This document shows, piece after piece, positions 6,456 to 7,042 of a stretch of DNA of 7,042 nucleotides. The translations under genes and the position numbers were made by a program. Position 1 is the first letter of the stretch, and each line of letters opens with the position of its first letter. The notes below the pieces were generated by a model that saw only the letters and a list, made by a program, of their open reading frames with translations, ran no database searches and was not told the origin of the DNA. The DNA is from Patescibacteria group bacterium (GTDB lineage: Bacteria; Patescibacteriota; Patescibacteriia; UBA2591; PGYQ01), in assembly GCA_020061725.1 (NCBI GenBank), contig JAGUXS010000045.1:1-7042 (forward strand), in the 5' to 3' direction.

Positions 6456-6523
6456 TTTATTTAAAATATTTTGACTAAAATAAAAAATTTTATAAAATTG
6501 TTTAGAATTTTTACCAAAGTTGT
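6434..6523. mobile_element. MITE-like element, copy 3 (left end missing)
   Basis: It aligns with copy 1 from about AAATAAACCATTTTATTT to the right end TTTACCAAAGTT (6510-6521), with an internal deletion of about 11 bp near 6467 and scattered changes. The left terminal repeat cannot be recognised; the sequence runs instead into the PaaX-like coding region near 6434. The left boundary is approximate. The conserved CCAT of the element provides the ATG (6453-6455) of that gene on the minus strand. Confidence 0.7.
6489..6517 (-). promoter_or_regulatory. MITE-borne promoter facing the PaaX-like gene
   Basis: On the minus strand TTGGTA (6512-6517) and TATAAA (6489-6494) are 17 bp apart, the same arrangement as in MITE copies 1 and 2. 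Predicted start is near 6482, leaving a leader of about 27 nt before the ATG at 6455. No Shine-Dalgarno sequence is visible in that leader. Confidence 0.55.
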
Positions 6524-6654
6524 AATAAAATAAGATAGCTATTTTTTAAAAAAATTGCGTTTGGCCTGTCATAATATGCATCTAATTTTAGAGATAATAT
6601 TTTATAAAAATTATATTTAAATTTCTTCTTTAAATTTTATTAACAAAAGGGTCT

Positions 6655-6702
6655 ATGGCAACGGGTAAAATTTTTATACTTGAGGGATGTGGATTAATCT
6701 AA
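6655..6702 (+). CDS. Possible 15-codon micro-ORF with a good ribosome-binding site
   Basis: ATG at 6655 opens a 15-residue frame (MATGKIFILEGCGLI) ending in TAA at 6700-6702. It is preceded by AAAAGGG at a spacing of 3 nt, the only convincing Shine-Dalgarno-like site in the window. It could be a small peptide, or the remnant of a longer gene's start (the residues loosely recall the beginning of P-loop kinases), or chance. No homologue is recognised, and the surrounding 6525-6776 holds no other gene. Confidence 0.2.
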   Translation: MATGKIFILEGCGLI

Positions 6703-6776
6703 TTAAATAACTTAATTTACCCCCCCTAAATATACACCAATTCTATCTACAATAAAAATTAAATAAAATAAATTTC

Positions 6777-6816
6777 AATACCACCTTTTAGGACGATCGT
6801 CCTAAAAGGTGGTATT
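6777..6816. repeat. Palindromic repeat C (pair 2), perfect 40-nt palindrome
   Basis: The left half AATACCACCTTTTAGGACGA (6777-6796) is the exact reverse complement of the right half (6797-6816), with no loop and no mismatch. A T-run follows on the plus strand, giving terminator-like form. It shares arms and core with repeats A, B and D. Confidence 0.9.
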
Positions 6817-6835
6817 ATTTTTTATATTTTATTTT

Positions 6836-6875
6836 AATACCGTCTTTTAAGACGAGGCGTCTTAAACGTAATATC
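6836..6875. repeat. Palindromic repeat D (pair 2)
   Basis: This imperfect palindrome starts AATACCGTCTTTTAAGACG and lies 59 nt after the start of repeat C, the same period as A to B. Its core GACGAGGCGTC is the exact reverse complement of the GACGCCTCGTC core in A and B, so its centre is inverted relative to pair 1. The C-D spacer closely matches the A-B spacer in direct orientation. Confidence 0.75.
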
Positions 6876-6946
6876 AAAATACTATCAAAATAATATTTAA
6901 AAATTAATTAAGAATTTAAAAAATATATTTTCATATTATTTAACTG

Positions 6947-6975
6947 TTGACTTACGATACGTTCTGTGATAAAAT
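6947..6975 (+). promoter_or_regulatory. Near-consensus sigma70 promoter of the transposase
   Basis: TTGACT (6947-6952), 17 bp, TAAAAT (6970-6975), the strongest promoter match in the window. Transcription would start at about 6981-6983, only 2-4 nt before the ATG at 6985, so the message would be essentially leaderless, in keeping with the absence of a Shine-Dalgarno site. Confidence 0.75.
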
Positions 6976-6982
6976 ACAGAAC
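6961..6982. promoter_or_regulatory. 22-nt dyad overlapping the transposase -10 box (operator-like)
   Basis: GTTCTGT (6961-6967) and ACAGAAC (6976-6982) are perfect inverted 7-mers separated by 8 nt that include the -10 box. A dimeric repressor here would block the promoter. The inner CTGT-N8-ACAG has the same layout as the E. coli LexA box, but the regulator in this organism is unknown; it may equally be a transposase binding site within the element's end. Confidence 0.5.
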
Positions 6983-6984
6983 AT

Positions 6985-7042
6985 ATGCAACTTAAATTAC
7001 ATAAAAATGCCAAGACAACTTTCATTACAAGAGAGTTAATCA
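6985..7042 (+). CDS. IS481-like transposase, N-terminal fragment cut by the window edge
   Basis: Nineteen codons are visible from ATG at 6985: MQLKLHKNAKTTFITRELI. The LHKNAKTT motif at the start is characteristic of IS481-family transposases, whose N-terminus is a helix-turn-helix that binds the element's ends, followed by a DDE integrase domain that would lie beyond the window. TGT at 6945-6947 fits the TGT start of IS481 termini, so the left end of the insertion sequence may be there, with the promoter inside the terminal repeat. Only a short piece can be judged, so the family call rests on that motif. Confidence 0.7.
   Translation, partial: MQLKLHKNAKTTFITRELI

Noticed and set aside
5730..6875. 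The four palindromic units as a CRISPR array
   Set aside because: The spacers are short (18-19 nt), T-rich and nearly identical to each other; units come in two separate pairs about 1 kb apart, and no cas genes are present apart from a PaaX/Cas2-fold protein that belongs to a non-CRISPR patescibacterial family.

Overview
This strongly AT-rich window looks like a Candidate Phyla Radiation (Patescibacteria, probably Parcubacteria-like) genome. That placement rests on gene style only: low GC, very lysine/asparagine/isoleucine-rich proteins, start sites without clear Shine-Dalgarno sequences, AATTC-rich short repeats, and a lineage-typical PaaX/Cas2-fold protein. TGG encodes Trp, and the four full-length genes end in TAA with no internal TGA, so a standard bacterial code is assumed.

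Layout, left to right: a perfect 13-bp-stem hairpin (25-53); tRNA-Val(GAC) with encoded CCA (163-239); glyA, serine hydroxymethyltransferase (443-1687, +); a 119-bp MITE-like element with 14-bp terminal inverted repeats and a perfect 9-bp target duplication that overlaps the glyA stop codon; mreC (best start 2012, +); a small hairpin; a convergent RluA-family rRNA/tRNA pseudouridine synthase (2877-3575, -); a CCA-adding/poly(A)-polymerase-type tRNA nucleotidyltransferase with an HD domain (3865-5388, -); a second MITE copy (5426-5547); a pair of palindromes (5730-5829); a PaaX/Cas2-fold gene on the minus strand (5841-6455) interrupted by TGA exactly where the family has Trp; a third, left-truncated MITE copy that supplies that gene's start codon; a second pair of palindromes (6777-6875) including a perfect 40-nt palindrome; and the 5' end of an IS481-like transposase (6985 onward) behind a near-consensus promoter overlapped by a 22-nt dyad.

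The housekeeping genes serve one-carbon metabolism, cell shape, RNA modification and tRNA 3'-end maintenance; they do not form one operon. The most unusual content is between and at the edges of genes. All three MITE copies lie in the same orientation and carry a sigma70-like promoter (TTGGCA/TTGGTA, 17 bp, TATAAA) near their right end pointing left. Copy 2 places it upstream of cca, and copy 3 places promoter plus ATG at the head of the PaaX-like gene, so the element may act as a mobile promoter/start-codon donor. Two pairs of palindromes, each with a 59-nt period, bracket the same PaaX-like gene.
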